Origin: Metridium senile
Lineage: Eukaryota > Cnidaria > Anthozoa > Actiniaria > Metridiidae
Direction of reading: 5' to 3'
NCBI GenBank assembly: GCA_949775045.1
Contig: OX459101.1
Location: forward strand, 16,336,180-16,400,179
DNA: 64,000 bases
Shown in pieces: positions 57,701 through 64,000 of this stretch. Position 1 is the stretch's first letter; every line of letters begins with the position of its first letter. A program made the translations under genes and the position numbers. A model generated the notes under the pieces. That model saw nothing but the letters and a program-made list of their open reading frames with translations, did not search any database and had not been told where the DNA came from.

Positions 57701-57859
57701 GGCGGTTTTGGTGGCGGCGGCGGCGGCGGCGGTGGTTTTGGCGGCGGCGGCGGTGGTTTTGGTGGCGGCGGCGGCGGTTTTGGTGGCGGCGGCGGCGGCG
57801 GCGGCGGTGGTTTTGGCGGCGGCGGCGGTGGTTTTGGCGGCGGCGGCGGCGGAAAATGA
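39447..57859 (+). CDS. Gene D: type II membrane protein, long collagen / five Ig / CUB, with alternative 3' exon
   Basis: The exons are 39447-39797, 41196-41247, 41981-42025, 42359-42376, 42632-42841, 44089-44163, 44515-44691, 45459-45620, 52622-52885, 53823-54089, 55038-55307, 55555-55821 and 56635-56999. This form is 840 residues and ends in CUB. If a donor at 56982|GTTTGT is used and joined to 57315-57859, the frame stays open for 1016 residues, adding a fibrinogen-like start and a Gly-rich tail. Gene D is the most diverged member, with a short stalk but the only complete collagen exon set. Its Ig1-Ig2 intron holds the BEL/Pao element in the sense orientation. Confidence 0.83.
40083..40539. 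mobile_element. MITE with AGGTAGCCCAAGC termini, independent copy
   Basis: It begins AGGTAGCCCAAGC and ends GCTTGGGCTACCT in gene D intron 1. The interior is unrelated to the copies at 10601 and 60388 as far as I can see, so it is a different subfamily or a heavily diverged copy. Confidence 0.55.
40559..40756. mobile_element. 198-bp MITE with GRCCYCGTCTACACG termini
   Basis: The ends GACCCCGTCTACACG and CGTGTAGACGAGGCC are inverted. Internal phrases (ACCGCATACTTT, CCGGAT) are also arranged in inverted fashion. It is followed by a TGG/TGA-rich microsatellite at about 40785-40850. Confidence 0.7.
41196..41247 (+). CDS. Gene D exon 2: linker
   Basis: It is 52 bp, phase 0 to 1, and encodes A-N-R-S-R-T-N-V-E-L-N-L-C-K-Q-F-R. 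It keeps the single Cys near the collagen start. Confidence 0.75.
41320..41420. mobile_element. Probable Penelope-type terminal-repeat fragment
   Basis: It contains TGACTCTGAAGATGACTTCC and GGTTGTCGAAACTTCAGTC, phrases typical of terminal repeats of Penelope-like elements in invertebrate genomes (from general knowledge). A related reverse phrase, GACGTTTCGACAACCTGAGT, is at about 59231-59250. Confidence 0.35.
41981..42376 (+). CDS. Gene D collagen exons 41981-42025 and microexon 42359-42376
   Basis: The 45-bp exon gives five perfect triplets (L-P-G-Q-P-G-T-K-G...). The 18-bp exon is the same G-K-Q-G-K-R microexon found twice in gene A. Both are phase 1 at each end with good splice sites. Confidence 0.75.
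42632..42841 (+). CDS. Gene D main collagen exon (intact version)
   Basis: It is 210 bp and encodes about 70 residues of Gly-X-Y with one short interruption (T-V-I), ending GGAGCAGGAG-type sequence at a GGAG|GTAAT donor. It is the functional counterpart of the three damaged copies in gene A. Confidence 0.83.
42993..43704. mobile_element. piggyBac-type non-autonomous element (TTAA target)
   Basis: TTAA occurs at 42989-42992 and 43705-43708. The element starts GGTTACCGTCCACGTTCGCG and ends with its near complement, with arms of over 200 bp. The empty site is visible in gene A: GATCTTAAGCACACTG at about 350-365 and again at about 1806-1820. TTAA duplication is diagnostic of piggyBac. No transposase frame is present. 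Confidence 0.8.
44089..44163 (+). CDS. Gene D last collagen exon
   Basis: It is 75 bp with seven to eight triplets (P-K-G-D-P-G-D-R-G...), ending G-C-P-G-D-R-F. It takes the place of the 48-bp Cys-containing exon of A-C and again carries a Cys near its end. Confidence 0.78.
44515..45620 (+). CDS. Gene D Ig domain 1 (44515-44691, 45459-45620)
   Basis: The first exon has T-L-F-C-N-A-T and I-T-W-Y-L; the second has G-S-Y-F-C-E-A-R-N. The domain is split at the same place as in the other genes. The first exon is nine bases shorter than in A-C. Overall similarity to A-C is clearly lower than among A, B, C and E. Confidence 0.8.
44830..45340. repeat. Degenerate TCGATGT(C/G)AGG repeat region
   Basis: Phrases such as GATGTCAGGTCGATG, CGTTGTTGCATCGATG and GATGTGGG recur without a fixed period over about 500 bp in the Ig1 internal intron. 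It opens long spurious frames, which I reject as genes. Confidence 0.6.
45741..45978. mobile_element. Foldback MITE in the gene D Ig1-Ig2 intron
   Basis: It starts CAATTAACGTTGTCTATCTGG and closes with CCAGATGGACAACATTACTTG. Inner arms pair through GAGACCGAT and GGGAGCTCGTTAAA-type sequence. It lies about 300 bp before the BEL element. Confidence 0.7.
46290..46562 (+). repeat. 5' LTR of the BEL/Pao element
   Basis: It is 273 bp, TG...CA ends. TATAAAAG at about 46347 is a likely core promoter in U3, and AATAAA at about 46516 is a likely polyadenylation signal. A TGG (46574) 12 bp inside the element could start the primer-binding site; the tRNA is not identified. Confidence 0.9.
46587..47321 (+). 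CDS. BEL/Pao ORF1: charged coiled-coil gag-like protein
   Basis: It encodes 244 residues from ATG 46587 (M-T-D-Q-E-A-S-K-E-N) to TGA 47319-47321. It is rich in Lys, Glu and Gln with heptad-like stretches, for example around E-Q-E-K-T-L-K-L-K-E-Q-Q, so a coiled coil is likely. The product probably takes part in particle assembly. The frame is open further 5' into the LTR without an ATG. It overlaps the next ORF by 8 bp in another frame. Confidence 0.75.
   Translation: MTDQEASKENAKSQRRNAKAKFTRKLNENVKSIDEKRNQEVVGQLFAELKEAWSNVESKHENYCAYLSDDECENEEEWISEIHVRYVNAMVKNTEYESEYKEQEKTLKLKEQQTEIRKKEQVNTRKLIEQTKVKRDLNHGLFQQLINDLQAMLKDEEKLEVAVLIKLNKELDSTFKECKEISDKYIELLAEEDCDVSTDILWMKNLQQVHSRAIFEIERRIARGKQLKEERSNVRLEKNEVTDV
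47314..52134 (+). CDS. BEL/Pao Gag-Pol polyprotein
   Basis: It is a single open frame of 1606 residues. In order it has a DUF1759-type gag region (about 1-175), a zinc knuckle C-W-S-C...G-H...C (about 247-260), an aspartic protease (DUF1758 type, A-L-W-D-S-A-A-S near 320), a reverse transcriptase (from about 620, catalytic Y-M-D-D near 746), an RNase H-like region (F-S-D-A-S near 941) and an integrase with an H-H-C-C zinc domain (about 1235-1275). The integrase D, D and E are in V-D-V-F-G (~1307), S-D-N-G-P (~1372) and G-V-T-E-S (~1422), and a DUF5641-like tail follows. The set is complete, so it may be functional. The protease site reads D-S-A instead of the usual D-S/T-G. Confidence 0.93.
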   Translation: MFDGNLRNYARFKTDFQKQVQPHLSKEAAPYTLRSCLGREPLKIVKSVDDDLDMMWKYLDGKYADPAKVVDAIMNVIHMFKPMKENDNKKFVEFVDVVEDSYRDLVRLGLEMEITTTSSISIVEKKLPPDVKREWSKTITNPSIDKTDKFRILLEFLINQRRAIEYESSNIRINAVCTKPIVQTVHFADNNQERTKPIVQTENNQVTKSPYRRCLIHGNGNHCTDECKQYISKTIEDKRELLKEKKACWSCLKPGHSINDCKRRRTCGENGCMLNHHRTIHEEKKHQHSVSTCNSSINHAESCLLQYQKIKTPKGTVNALWDSAASLSFITYDKAKAERLHGKNIDLNIVTVGGKAETLNSKEYTLTLIDKEGNTVNIVAYGIEQITSTTTQQVNVNNIVKLFEGVHEEEIERPVGPVDVLIGYSYADLHPKPEQKCERLLLLSNNFGRCIGGCIPNTSDDIQVSQINHAYLYSMSPISTEDFFSIENLGVACKPQCGGCRCGKCCIGAKNCSLKEEREMKLIEKNLDYDDVNKVWTAVYPWIKNPEDLPDNELVATKMLESTERRLQKNPSHAKVYQEQIQDMASRGVARKLTKTEKEDYNGPVHYISHHEVLRPESTSTSVRIVFNSSANYKGHSLNDYWAKGPDLFNNLLAVLLRFREDEVALMGDVKKMYHSVKISPLDQHTHRFLWRDMQVHRNPDVYIIERVSFGDKPSGAIATLAMRKTAEMSQDEYPQAARTVIDNSYMDDIIDSVSSKEEAMKLTEDIDKILKKGNFNMKSWIVSQSSDVTADQDINLIDPIVSTKEKVLGVLWDPKTDNLHYKIKLNFSPKRRKLHTESDITINEIPHRFPDQLTKRMILSQVNGIYDPLGLAGPITVKAKIMMRKLWTENSNLDWDEPIPTSSQDEWLQFFQSLFEMENISFNRCLKPAKAEGPTILVIFSDASKDAYGACAYVRWKIDGSFASSLVLSKNRLTPAKQMSIDRLELCAAVLNKRIKEFIERETRWKFEKIYHIVDSQIVQAQVKKESYGYNTFVATRVGEIQEGTNPNEWYWIEGELNVADYLTRGKSPSEIDESSIWQHGPEFLKKPESEWPISNNCYVTPQAELIMNTNVKPVDNLATRIDIVRFSSYTKLIRVTARVLTLYGNDTDKPSLKNACKCPNPDNIKKAEVLWIKEAQKNINIKDKNLRRLCPARRSDGIIVVKGRLENWMDASYNQTEMILLPYKHAFSRLYAAHIHRKSHCGVSATVSKIRVKYWIIGVHKLVKSIKFNCVTCKKLDKELAKQQMGQLPIERLKPSPPWYHCGVDVFGPFQIRDAVKKRTTGKAYGVIFTCMSSRAVHVDVAADYSTEKFLMVLRRFVSLRGYPRKLLSDNGPQLVKANQELNKMTKSWEWNKLQEFGATEGLEWEFTPADAPWRNGVTESLIKSVKKALTVAVKDNVMTFSELQTVFYEAANLVNERPIGRHPTSTDDGYYLCPNNLLLGRCSSRVPSGPFKETCSPAQRFEFVQRICNAFWKHWTRDFFPSLTVRTKWHTAHRNVMVNDIVIIQDSNQVRGNWKIGKITKVYPDSKGKVRKVDVIYKHGDSTPTTVQRAVQRLVVILPANQE
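52224..52496 (+). repeat. 3' LTR of the BEL/Pao element
   Basis: It matches the 5' LTR base for base as read by eye. An ATG at 52471 within it opens a frame that continues through intron sequence into the Ig2 exon of gene D. Confidence 0.92.
52622..52885 (+). CDS. Gene D Ig domain 2
   Basis: It is a 264-bp exon, phase 1, with R-L-R-C-R-A-S-G-V-P, I-T-W-Q-R and V-Y-Q-C-V-A-S-N. It keeps the D-N-G-P-M-P and V-A-M-G-D-L motifs of the other Ig2 domains. Confidence 0.85.
52900..53310. repeat. Inverted/direct TTCCTTGACAA-rich repeat, probable MITE
   Basis: CCTTGACAA-type and CTTGTCAAGGAAAAATTG-type phrases occur many times in both orientations, including a palindrome at about 53252-53290. Edges show CTCGTGTAGACG and CTCGTGTAAACG, as in other TIR elements. 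Exact termini are unclear. Confidence 0.45.
53823..54089 (+). CDS. Gene D Ig domain 3
   Basis: It is a 267-bp exon with A-L-P-C-S-A-T-G, I-T-W-N-K, L-P-E-G-R-Y and G-E-Y-V-C-T-A-N-S, parallel to Ig3 of the paralogs. Confidence 0.85.
54090..55037. other. Gene D Ig3-Ig4 intron
   Basis: It contains a possible tRNA-derived SINE head at about 54264-54310 (GGTGGCTTAGCGTTGAGAGC) lacking a clear B box, and a TA microsatellite with ATACATGTA palindromes at about 54450-54485. No gene. Confidence 0.35.
55038..55821 (+). CDS. Gene D Ig domains 4 and 5 (55038-55307, 55555-55821)
   Basis: Ig4 keeps the cysteine-free core of its paralogs (F-R-V-F-A-N on strand B, Y-Q-A-V-A-R-N on strand F), ending I-V-L-P-D-Q. 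Ig5 has N-C-S-K-T, K-P-C-S-A-L-G-Y, I-I-W-K-H-N-G-V and R-Y-T-C-E. Both are much closer to A and C than the Ig4/Ig5 of gene B are. Confidence 0.85.
56074..56490. repeat. Tandem duplication, about 230-bp period
   Basis: Two copies share CTTCAATTTAAGCTTCAAAAAC, GAAACCGGATGAGAGGG-TATTCCACGC and CAACCAATCAG.GCG (about 56105-56266 and 56333-56490). A piece of the same repeat, AATGAATTTTCCTTGAATC, is found at 56081-56099 and again at the end of the Gly-rich exon (57856-57874). Confidence 0.7.
56635..56999 (+). CDS. Gene D CUB-domain exon (terminal or internal)
   Basis: It encodes a CUB domain of about 115 residues: C-T-Y-S...G-R-F-T-S-P-G-Y-P-G-K-Y, H-C-S-L, Y-D-K-V-K-V-Y-D-D and G-F-S-A-K-Y. It has only the first disulfide pair; the second CUB cysteine pair is missing. 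Read through, it stops at TAA 56997, and AATAAA at 57110 could end the transcript. Spliced at 56982, it is phase 1 at both ends and can join 57315. CUB modules mediate protein binding outside the cell. Confidence 0.83.
57315..57859 (+). CDS. Gene D alternative last exon: fibrinogen-like start and Gly-rich tail
   Basis: It follows a GTTGCAG acceptor in the frame needed by the CUB exon. Its first ~45 residues (N-P-A-E-S-C, I-K-D, V-S-G-L-Y-W, Q-Y-C-D-M) match the opening of fibrinogen-related or collagen C-propeptide-like domains. Instead of continuing G-W-T it runs into about 125 residues of G-G-G-F-G-G repeats and a stop at 57857-57859. The domain is thus truncated by a GGC/GGT expansion. It may be a real adhesive tail or a broken exon; use is unproven. 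Confidence 0.55.
57479..57856. repeat. GGC/GGT triplet expansion
   Basis: This is a GC-rich run of GGCGGCGGTTTTGGC-type units, in strong contrast to the AT-rich surroundings. All six frames stay open over it, so translation alone is no evidence for coding. Confidence 0.85.
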
Positions 57860-58189
57860 ATTTTCCTTGAATCCCATGCCGACACAGTTTTTAACGTAAT
57901 GTAAAGTTTATTTTAACAAATTAATTCAAAGTGTATTCTGTGTTAACTCCCTGAATTGGGTCATTCTGTTGTGTTCTGAGGTGTATAAGTCGGTACCAAT
58001 AGATTGTTGAGTTGAGAAGCTGACTGAAGGCTCGAAGTAACCTGGATACAATGGGCTGGCATCCCATCCAGGGAGAGAAGGAATACACCTAGTAATAATA
58101 TTAATAATAATTACGTTTTATTAATCGTCAATCCCGTGAAATTCAACAGCGCTTTGCAATGGTTAAAAAATAAGTACTTAAAAGGTATT

Positions 58190-59110
58190 ATCGATTTCCA
58201 TGATGGTAATGATGTTTATAATAATCAATGGTAATGATGAATGTATTGATGATGGTAATGATGATAATAATAATCAATGGCAATGATGAATGTATTGATG
58301 ATGGTTATGATGATAATAATAATCAATGGTAATGATGAATGTATTGATGATGGTAATGATGATAATAATAATCAATGGTAATGATGAATGTATTGATGAT
58401 GGTTATGATGATTATAATAATCAATGGTAATGATGAATGTATTGATGATGGTAATGATGATAATAATAATCAATGGTAATGATGAATGTATTGATGATGG
58501 TAATGATGATTATAATAATCAATGGTAATGATGAATGTATTGATGATGGTTATGATGATTATAATAATCAATGGTAATGATGAATGTATTGATGATGGTA
58601 ATGATGATTATAATGATCAATGGTAATGATGAATGTATTGATGATGGTAATGATGATTATAATAATCAATGGTAATGATGAATGTATTGATGATGGTTAT
58701 GATGATTATAATGATCAATGTTAATGATGAATGTATTGATGATGGTAATGATGATTATAATAATCAATGTTAATGATGAATGTATTGATGATGGTAATGA
58801 TGATTATAATAATCAATGGTAATGATGAATGTATTGATGATGGTAATGATGATTATAATGGTCAATGGTAATGATGAATGTATTGATGATGGTAATGATG
58901 ATTATAATAATCAATGGTAATGATGAATGTATTGATGATGGTAATGATGATTATAATGGTCAATGGTAATGATGAATGTATTGATGATGGTTATGATGAT
59001 TATAATAATCAATGGTAATGGTGAATGTATTGATGATGGTAATGATGATTATAATGGTCAATGGTAATGATGAATGTATTGATGTTGGTAATGATGATAA
59101 TAATAATTAA
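58190..59110. repeat. 49-bp minisatellite, about 18 copies
   Basis: The unit includes AATCAATGGTAATGATGAAT followed by GTATTGATGATGG and an AATGATGATTATAAT-type end; 58321 to 58370 measures one 49-bp period. Alternating variants (TAATAA/TTATAA, GGTAA/GGTTA) show higher-order structure. Confidence 0.9.
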
Positions 59111-59159
59111 TGGTAATATTGATTTTGTTAAGGTTGAGCCATAAGGTTACCTCAGTGAG

Positions 59160-59290
59160 TGGCATTGTAGATGAGGCATGATCGTCCGGGGTGGTGTAGT
59201 CTTGAGAAAGACTGATGGTGTTGATGTCTGACGTTTCGACAACCTGAGTGGTATTGTTGATATCTGATCTTTTGCTTCAGCCCAGATTAA
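59160..59290. mobile_element. Possible Penelope-type terminal-repeat fragment
   Basis: GACGTTTCGACAACCTGAGTGG is the reverse-oriented counterpart of the phrase near 41367. The call rests on this short similarity only. Confidence 0.3.
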
Positions 59291-59755
59291 AACACTATCC
59301 AATTAATTGAATTTGCATGATCAAACATGTTTTGTGAGGGATTTGTGACAATTCACAATTCACACAAAACGTTTGTATTCCCGTTTTGGTTTTGTAGTAA
59401 ATCCAATCAAGGTAGATATATGAAGCTACTTTAAATTATTATTAAAGACAATGTACGCCAATTATTTAAGACAATGTACGCCAACATCGGCTAGCTTGTG
59501 TTTATAAATGTGATTGATCTTTTGATTTCGCAGAAACCTAACTATTTTAATCGTGAAAATGTTGTTCTTTCGGACAAGTCTTCGGGAAAGCATTATAAGC
59601 TACCACTACAACAAATTTATTTAGTTCAACTTCTCTATCTTGTCCCATATAATTTTTGAAGACGGGTGGCCATATTTAAATATATTTATGGGCTATGAAT
59701 ATTAATAGACCTCTTTAACTTCTTTGTTTGTTGTTCCATTTAAGATTACGTGATC

Positions 59756-60742
59756 CTACCCTTGGGAATTGTTTCTTTCACATGTAAATGATATAGCACG
59801 TTCATCATACAAGAACAATTATCAAGGGAATGACACGTGGTCTGAAATGGGTATTTGCATACGGAGGTATATAGGTCTATTGCGCACTGACATATGACCG
59901 TGATTTCTGGTAATGCCTAAAAAATACCAAGATATATGTTGATAAATTAAACTTAAATTTTAATACCTTAACATATAATAAATCGCTGTTTTTTACCCCT
60001 AAGAGCTTCGATGAGCATACCCGATTCTTCTTTTCTCTAAGTCCTCTACCAAGCAATATTGATGACAATCAGACCAACTAAAATATAGCTCTCACATGGG
60101 CTGGACTAATCGAATTAACATCCTTCTTTCCATATTATTTTTGGTTTATTACATTTTTAGCTTTTTAGTTATTTGCTAGGGCTAGAACCTACTGTACTTG
60201 TATTGTTTTTATTTGTAAATTGTAATCTCTTGCAAATTATAAGTGTAATAAAAACGCTGTTGTTGTTGTTTTTGTTTTCAGTGTTTTTGTTGATGTTGTT
60301 ATATTTCAGAGACCGTCTTCATTCCAGATAAATCAACATCAAAGATATCCACAAATGTTAAATGGTCTCCAGTGCATTGCTTACCACAGGTAGCCCAAGC
60401 TGTTGGTCTGAGGTCATTTACAAGGAATGTTTGAGAGATTATAATTTTTTTTAACATTTCGGATGTCTTTAGTTTGATTTTAGGAATTTTTATCTGTACC
60501 TTAACAACTTCTAGGTAGAGATATACTTTACCTAAAATAATATAAAGCACAACCAACACTGTTAAACCTGACACACAGACAAAAGAGGATTTTTTTTAAA
60601 TTTATTTTCCTTTGAACAAATTGTTATTTTTAATCTCACATACAATCCTTGTAACTGACCTGAAATCAATAGCTTGGGCTACCTATTGGCTCACATGGAC
60701 ATTTTTCACATAAATAAATTTTTACCAAAACTGCTTTGACAA
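59756..60742. repeat. Intergenic spacer block, copy 2
   Basis: It matches 9976-10929 over nearly 1 kb and carries the embedded MITE at 60388-60684. It lies between genes D and E as the first copy lies between A and B. Confidence 0.75.
60388..60684. mobile_element. MITE with AGGTAGCCCAAGC termini, copy in spacer 2
   Basis: It has the same position inside the spacer block as 10601-10868. It is slightly longer, because of an extra T-rich segment near its right end (about 60600-60635). Confidence 0.6.
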
Positions 60743-61732
60743 TGATTCAGAAAAAGTAAAAAAACCTTAGCAAATCAAAACATAAAATCAAAATGGCATT
60801 TCTTTGTCTCTCAGATATACAGTGGAAACCCTTTAATCCGGACATCGAAGGGGCAGCGCAGAGTGTAATACAACACGAAAAGTACATTTCCCCAAACCAA
60901 TTTTACTTGTTTCGTAAAGGCCATTATTTAAACTTACCCTTGATGTGTGTTTTTTTTTAGGTAATTTGTTTGCGTAGCACATGGAAAAACGTTTGATTAT
61001 ATTCACCCTATTTTTAGAGAGGTTAAAAGTGTCCCCTAAAAATAAATTCATTTAAAATAAGGATTTTATGAAAGTTCATAATAGCCTTCAAAATGTTACT
61101 TTAAATACTATTTAATAATTTTGTGGTCTTTAAACAACGATACATTGTTTAGTTTGCTTGCGACAAGCTTTTAAATCTGGTATAAGTTATCGGTCGAAAA
61201 TTAGCGAATTTAGCCGAAAACCTATTTTTTCGAATATCTCGAAAACTAAGCGGTATTTTACAAAACTAAATACATAACAGTTCTTCTTACATCAGGGCCT
61301 ACCTATGGTTAAAATATGAGCGAAATCTAATTTTCAAGTCTTGCCACGAATTTGCGAAAATGTCTGGTTTTTGCTGACTATCTTTCTTAACGTTTTCCCG
61401 ACATCCAGAGAGCAATATCCAGTATCTCGGACTTCCCAAATCACGGCAAATGACAGAATCTCGAATATCACTTAAGAGTTTTCAGTTTCCAGTTTCCCGG
61501 CTCTGAGTTAATGGTCTGAACCCAGGTATAAGCTATGGAAAACTTTAAGAAATAGTGTTGTTTTCTGACGTTTTGACATCCTGAATGCAGCGCTGTATTG
61601 TACATGTTTTTTTGTTTCCAGCGAAAATCCTTCGAAACCCTGTGGAAAGTTAAAACATCCTAACAAAAAAAAAAACCGAGAATGACACAAGCTGGCACAT
61701 CGAGTAATCTCTGACGACGTTTCTCTTTACAG
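60743..61732. other. Region upstream of gene E Ig1
   Basis: It contains a CAGTGGAAACCC-type transposon end at about 60822. From about 61390 (CCAAATCACGGCAAATGACA) the sequence resembles the intron before Ig1 in genes A-C. I found no membrane exon, linker or collagen exon here. Confidence 0.45.
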
Positions 61733-62517
61733 CTGAACCATTATTCAGACCCAATCCTCAAAGGCTTGTCTTCAACGAGGCAAATGTCGCTGTCTTGACA
61801 TGTACTGCAGTAGCCAACCCTTCAGCACAAATCACGTGGTACCGTGACAATATGCTGATAAACGAACAGCGTGACAGTACGTCTTACACTATTGAGAATC
61901 GTGACGTCACGCCTCGAGGTAACTTATGATATAATTGATAGATTGCTATAATATAACGAGCTCAATTAAATAACTTTTGATTTGAGTGACTACACCATTA
62001 GCCGGAAGCCACTCTAGCTTGTTTTAAAATTTTAATATTTTTATTGGTCAACGGGCGCGATACTTTTGATTCTGTTTTTTTTTTTTCTTTTCTATAAAGA
62101 ATGGAATCGAGTAAAGATGAAATGTACAAACCATTGGAAAATATTGAATATAGTTTAACCAATCAGAGTGGACGTTTTATAATAAATTATATTTTTTTAC
62201 GCTTGTGATACTTTCTTTCGAAGCGACACTTGTTGATATGTCGTGTGAACATGACCAACTTTAGACCTTATTTTCGTGGTAAATAGGAAAACATACCACA
62301 CTATAGTAAACAGTCGGGAATGTGTTAAACATTATTTTTGTTTTATTCATTTTAGCCACTGCTCGAGCCAAGAATTGCCCGAGTGAAATTCCACACCCAG
62401 TGGAACAGAGTACTTTGATAATAAACAAATCAAACGGTTCAGATACAGGGACATATTCCTGTATGGCACGTAATATCCTTGGTACAACAAGTTTTAAAAT
62501 AGACATCCTTGTACAAG
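61733..62517 (+). CDS. Gene E Ig domain 1 (61733-61918, 62356-62517)
   Basis: It is very close to gene C Ig1, both starting A-E-P-L-F-R-P-N. The second exon has A-R-A-K-N-C-P-S, where the Lys-Tyr of other genes became Lys-Asn. Both Ig cysteines are present. Confidence 0.84.
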
Positions 62518-64000
62518 GTGAGTATAAATACTGAAAAAACAACCATCAAGCTAGTTTTTTTTCTCTGATAAACATTCTATGTTTCGCTAATAGTCCATGT
62601 ACAGCTGACAACAACTCCATCCAACATCGCGGTCGTGCAAGATGAAAGTGTATTGCTAAGCTGCCGAGCCTCTGGTGTGCCACGTCCAACTATCACGTGG
62701 TACAGGAAAGATGATGGACCAATGCCATCGCAGCACAGCGTTGCCATGGGAGACTTACGTATTAAGAATATAAGTAAAGGAGAAGAAGGCACGTTTGTTT
62801 GCCTGGCTGAAAATGCTCTTGGATCGAAAACTACTGAAGCTACTGTTAAAGTTAATGGTATGTTCTTCACGATACCTGAGTGGCTAACACAATTTCTTTC
62901 TCTTTGACAAAATACATTTCTAAATAAATTTTAATTGTTATTTCTTTGTTTTCAGTTTTCCCTGAGATAATATCGTTTGCCAACCACGTGATAACAGTAA
63001 ATGAGAGTAATTCCCTTGTTCTGCCCTGCAATGCCACAGGGCACCCGTTTCCTGTATTACGATGGACAAAAAGGAACGATTTTCTTCCAGCAGGTCGATA
63101 TTATTTTGATTCTCAAGTGTTGAATATAACAAACGTGACATACGAGGATGGAGGAGAGTACATATGTACAGCTAACAATACAGTTGGTTTGGTCAATAGG
63201 AGTGTCCAGGTCTTGGTACAAGGTAAATTATTGAAACTGTGGAAAATAAACTTTCTTAACTTTAGTTTTGAAATCTGTAGAAAATATAATAAGTAAACAT
63301 TCTCGGAAAGTATTTAATTTAAATTACATGCCATATTTATTTTATATCGTATAACTAAATGATCGCATTGACTTGTTTTGTAGTGGCTCCAAAACATATA
63401 GAAAAACCAAAGGTAACCGAGTTCGGCTATCGGGGACACGATACAATACTGAACTTCAGGGTCTTAGCATACCCGCCTGCCACCATACAATGGATGAAGT
63501 ATGGCAAGGTGTTGCAGACGCTGAACCAAAGTAGTAGCAGTTTGACATTGACCAACGTCCAGTACAAGCATTCTGGTCTTTACCAGGCAGTAGCCAGGAA
63601 TATACTGGGTGAAGCTAGAGTGACGACATTCCTGATTGTAAGAGATCCAGGTAAAGAATGATTTTAGCTTGCAAAAAATTTTTCAGTCAACACTAAGTAA
63701 TGTCTAAACATAACACTGATTTATATAATGCATATATACACAATGCATATATCTTATGCATATACATGCTAAGAGCACGCATATAGAGATTGTTTTGTTA
63801 TTTAATAGATACCGAGGCTCAATCTAGATTTTTATGCACATAGCTTGTTTTTTCTCTCGTCAGGAAGCCATTTCAGTGTACAATATACAATATACAATGA
63901 AATGATGAATCGCAAGTGAAACCCATTTTCTGATAATTATTATATTTTCCTTTCCTCCATGTAAGAAACAAAATAATAGACAATTTTGTTATAAGTTGGA
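61733..64000 (+). CDS. Gene E (partial): Ig1-Ig4 of a fifth paralog
   Basis: The exons are 61733-61918 and 62356-62517 (Ig1), 62594-62857 (Ig2), 62956-63222 (Ig3) and 63384-63650 (Ig4). The downstream intron runs to the window end and resembles the gene C intron after Ig4, so Ig5 and a terminal domain should follow outside. All frames are open and splice sites intact; the Ig1 donor reads CGAG|GTAAC. Ig4 lacks cysteines as elsewhere. The lack of visible N-terminal and collagen exons between 57860 and 61732 means the gene is either 5'-truncated or uses upstream exons. Confidence 0.78.
62594..63222 (+). CDS. Gene E Ig domains 2 and 3 (62594-62857, 62956-63222)
   Basis: They are canonical, with all four cysteines. 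Ig2 begins V-H-V-Q-L-T-T-T-P-S-N and Ig3 begins V-F-P-E-I-I-S-F. Confidence 0.86.
63384..63650 (+). CDS. Gene E Ig domain 4
   Basis: It is 267 bp and begins V-A-P-K-H-I-E-K-P-K-V-T-E-F-G-Y. It is cysteine-free at both canonical positions, with I-Q-W-M-K and H-S-G-L-Y-Q. Confidence 0.85.

Noticed and set aside
57436..57899. Poly-Pro, poly-Ala and poly-Ala/Val frames over the Gly-rich exon
   Set aside because: GGC/GGT repeats stay open in all frames; only the + frame linked to a spliced fibrinogen-like start has support.

Overview
The window looks like animal nuclear DNA. Genes are split into many short exons joined at GT/AG sites, nearly all in phase 1. The introns are AT-rich and full of transposon debris. 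The domain set (collagen triplets, Ig, D8C, SRCR, CUB, a fibrinogen-like fragment) and the mobile elements (BEL/Pao, Penelope-like, foldback elements) suggest a cnidarian, probably an anthozoan. That taxonomic call is inference.

The backbone is a head-to-tail cluster of five paralogous genes, all on the + strand. Each complete gene encodes a predicted type II membrane protein: a short cytoplasmic tail, one membrane span with a conserved H-N-Q-L-V-N motif after it, an extracellular stalk, Gly-X-Y collagen triplets, five Ig-like domains, and a C-terminal domain that changes from gene to gene. Gene A (window start to 9669) lacks its 5' exons here and ends in a D8C domain (uromodulin/OIT3 type). 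Gene B (11979-21681) ends in SRCR. Gene C (24495-34905) ends in D8C. Gene D (39447 to 56999 or 57859) ends in CUB, or by alternative splicing in a fibrinogen-like start plus a long Gly-rich tail. Gene E (61733 to window end) shows Ig1-Ig4 only, with no visible N-terminal exons. My exon models for B, C and D close in frame at 894, 887 and 840 (or 1016) residues, which supports them strongly.

Between and inside the genes lie mobile elements. The clearest is an intact BEL/Pao LTR retrotransposon (46290-52496) with LTRs that I read as identical and a 5-bp target duplication, in an intron of gene D. Others are a long-TIR element with a nested second TIR element and a decayed PIF1-like helicase (25478-28045), a Mutator-like element with a 9-bp target duplication (5371-6189), a piggyBac-type TTAA element (42993-43704), a Penelope GIY-YIG remnant (18240-19350), a truncated LINE in the 5' region of gene C, many foldback elements, and several satellites. 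No tRNA, rRNA or CRISPR was recognised.

Taken together this looks like a rapidly evolving family of surface or shed recognition proteins. The membrane/stalk/Ig chassis is kept while collagen length and the distal domain are exchanged. A role in immunity, allorecognition or matrix adhesion is plausible, but nothing in the sequence proves it.
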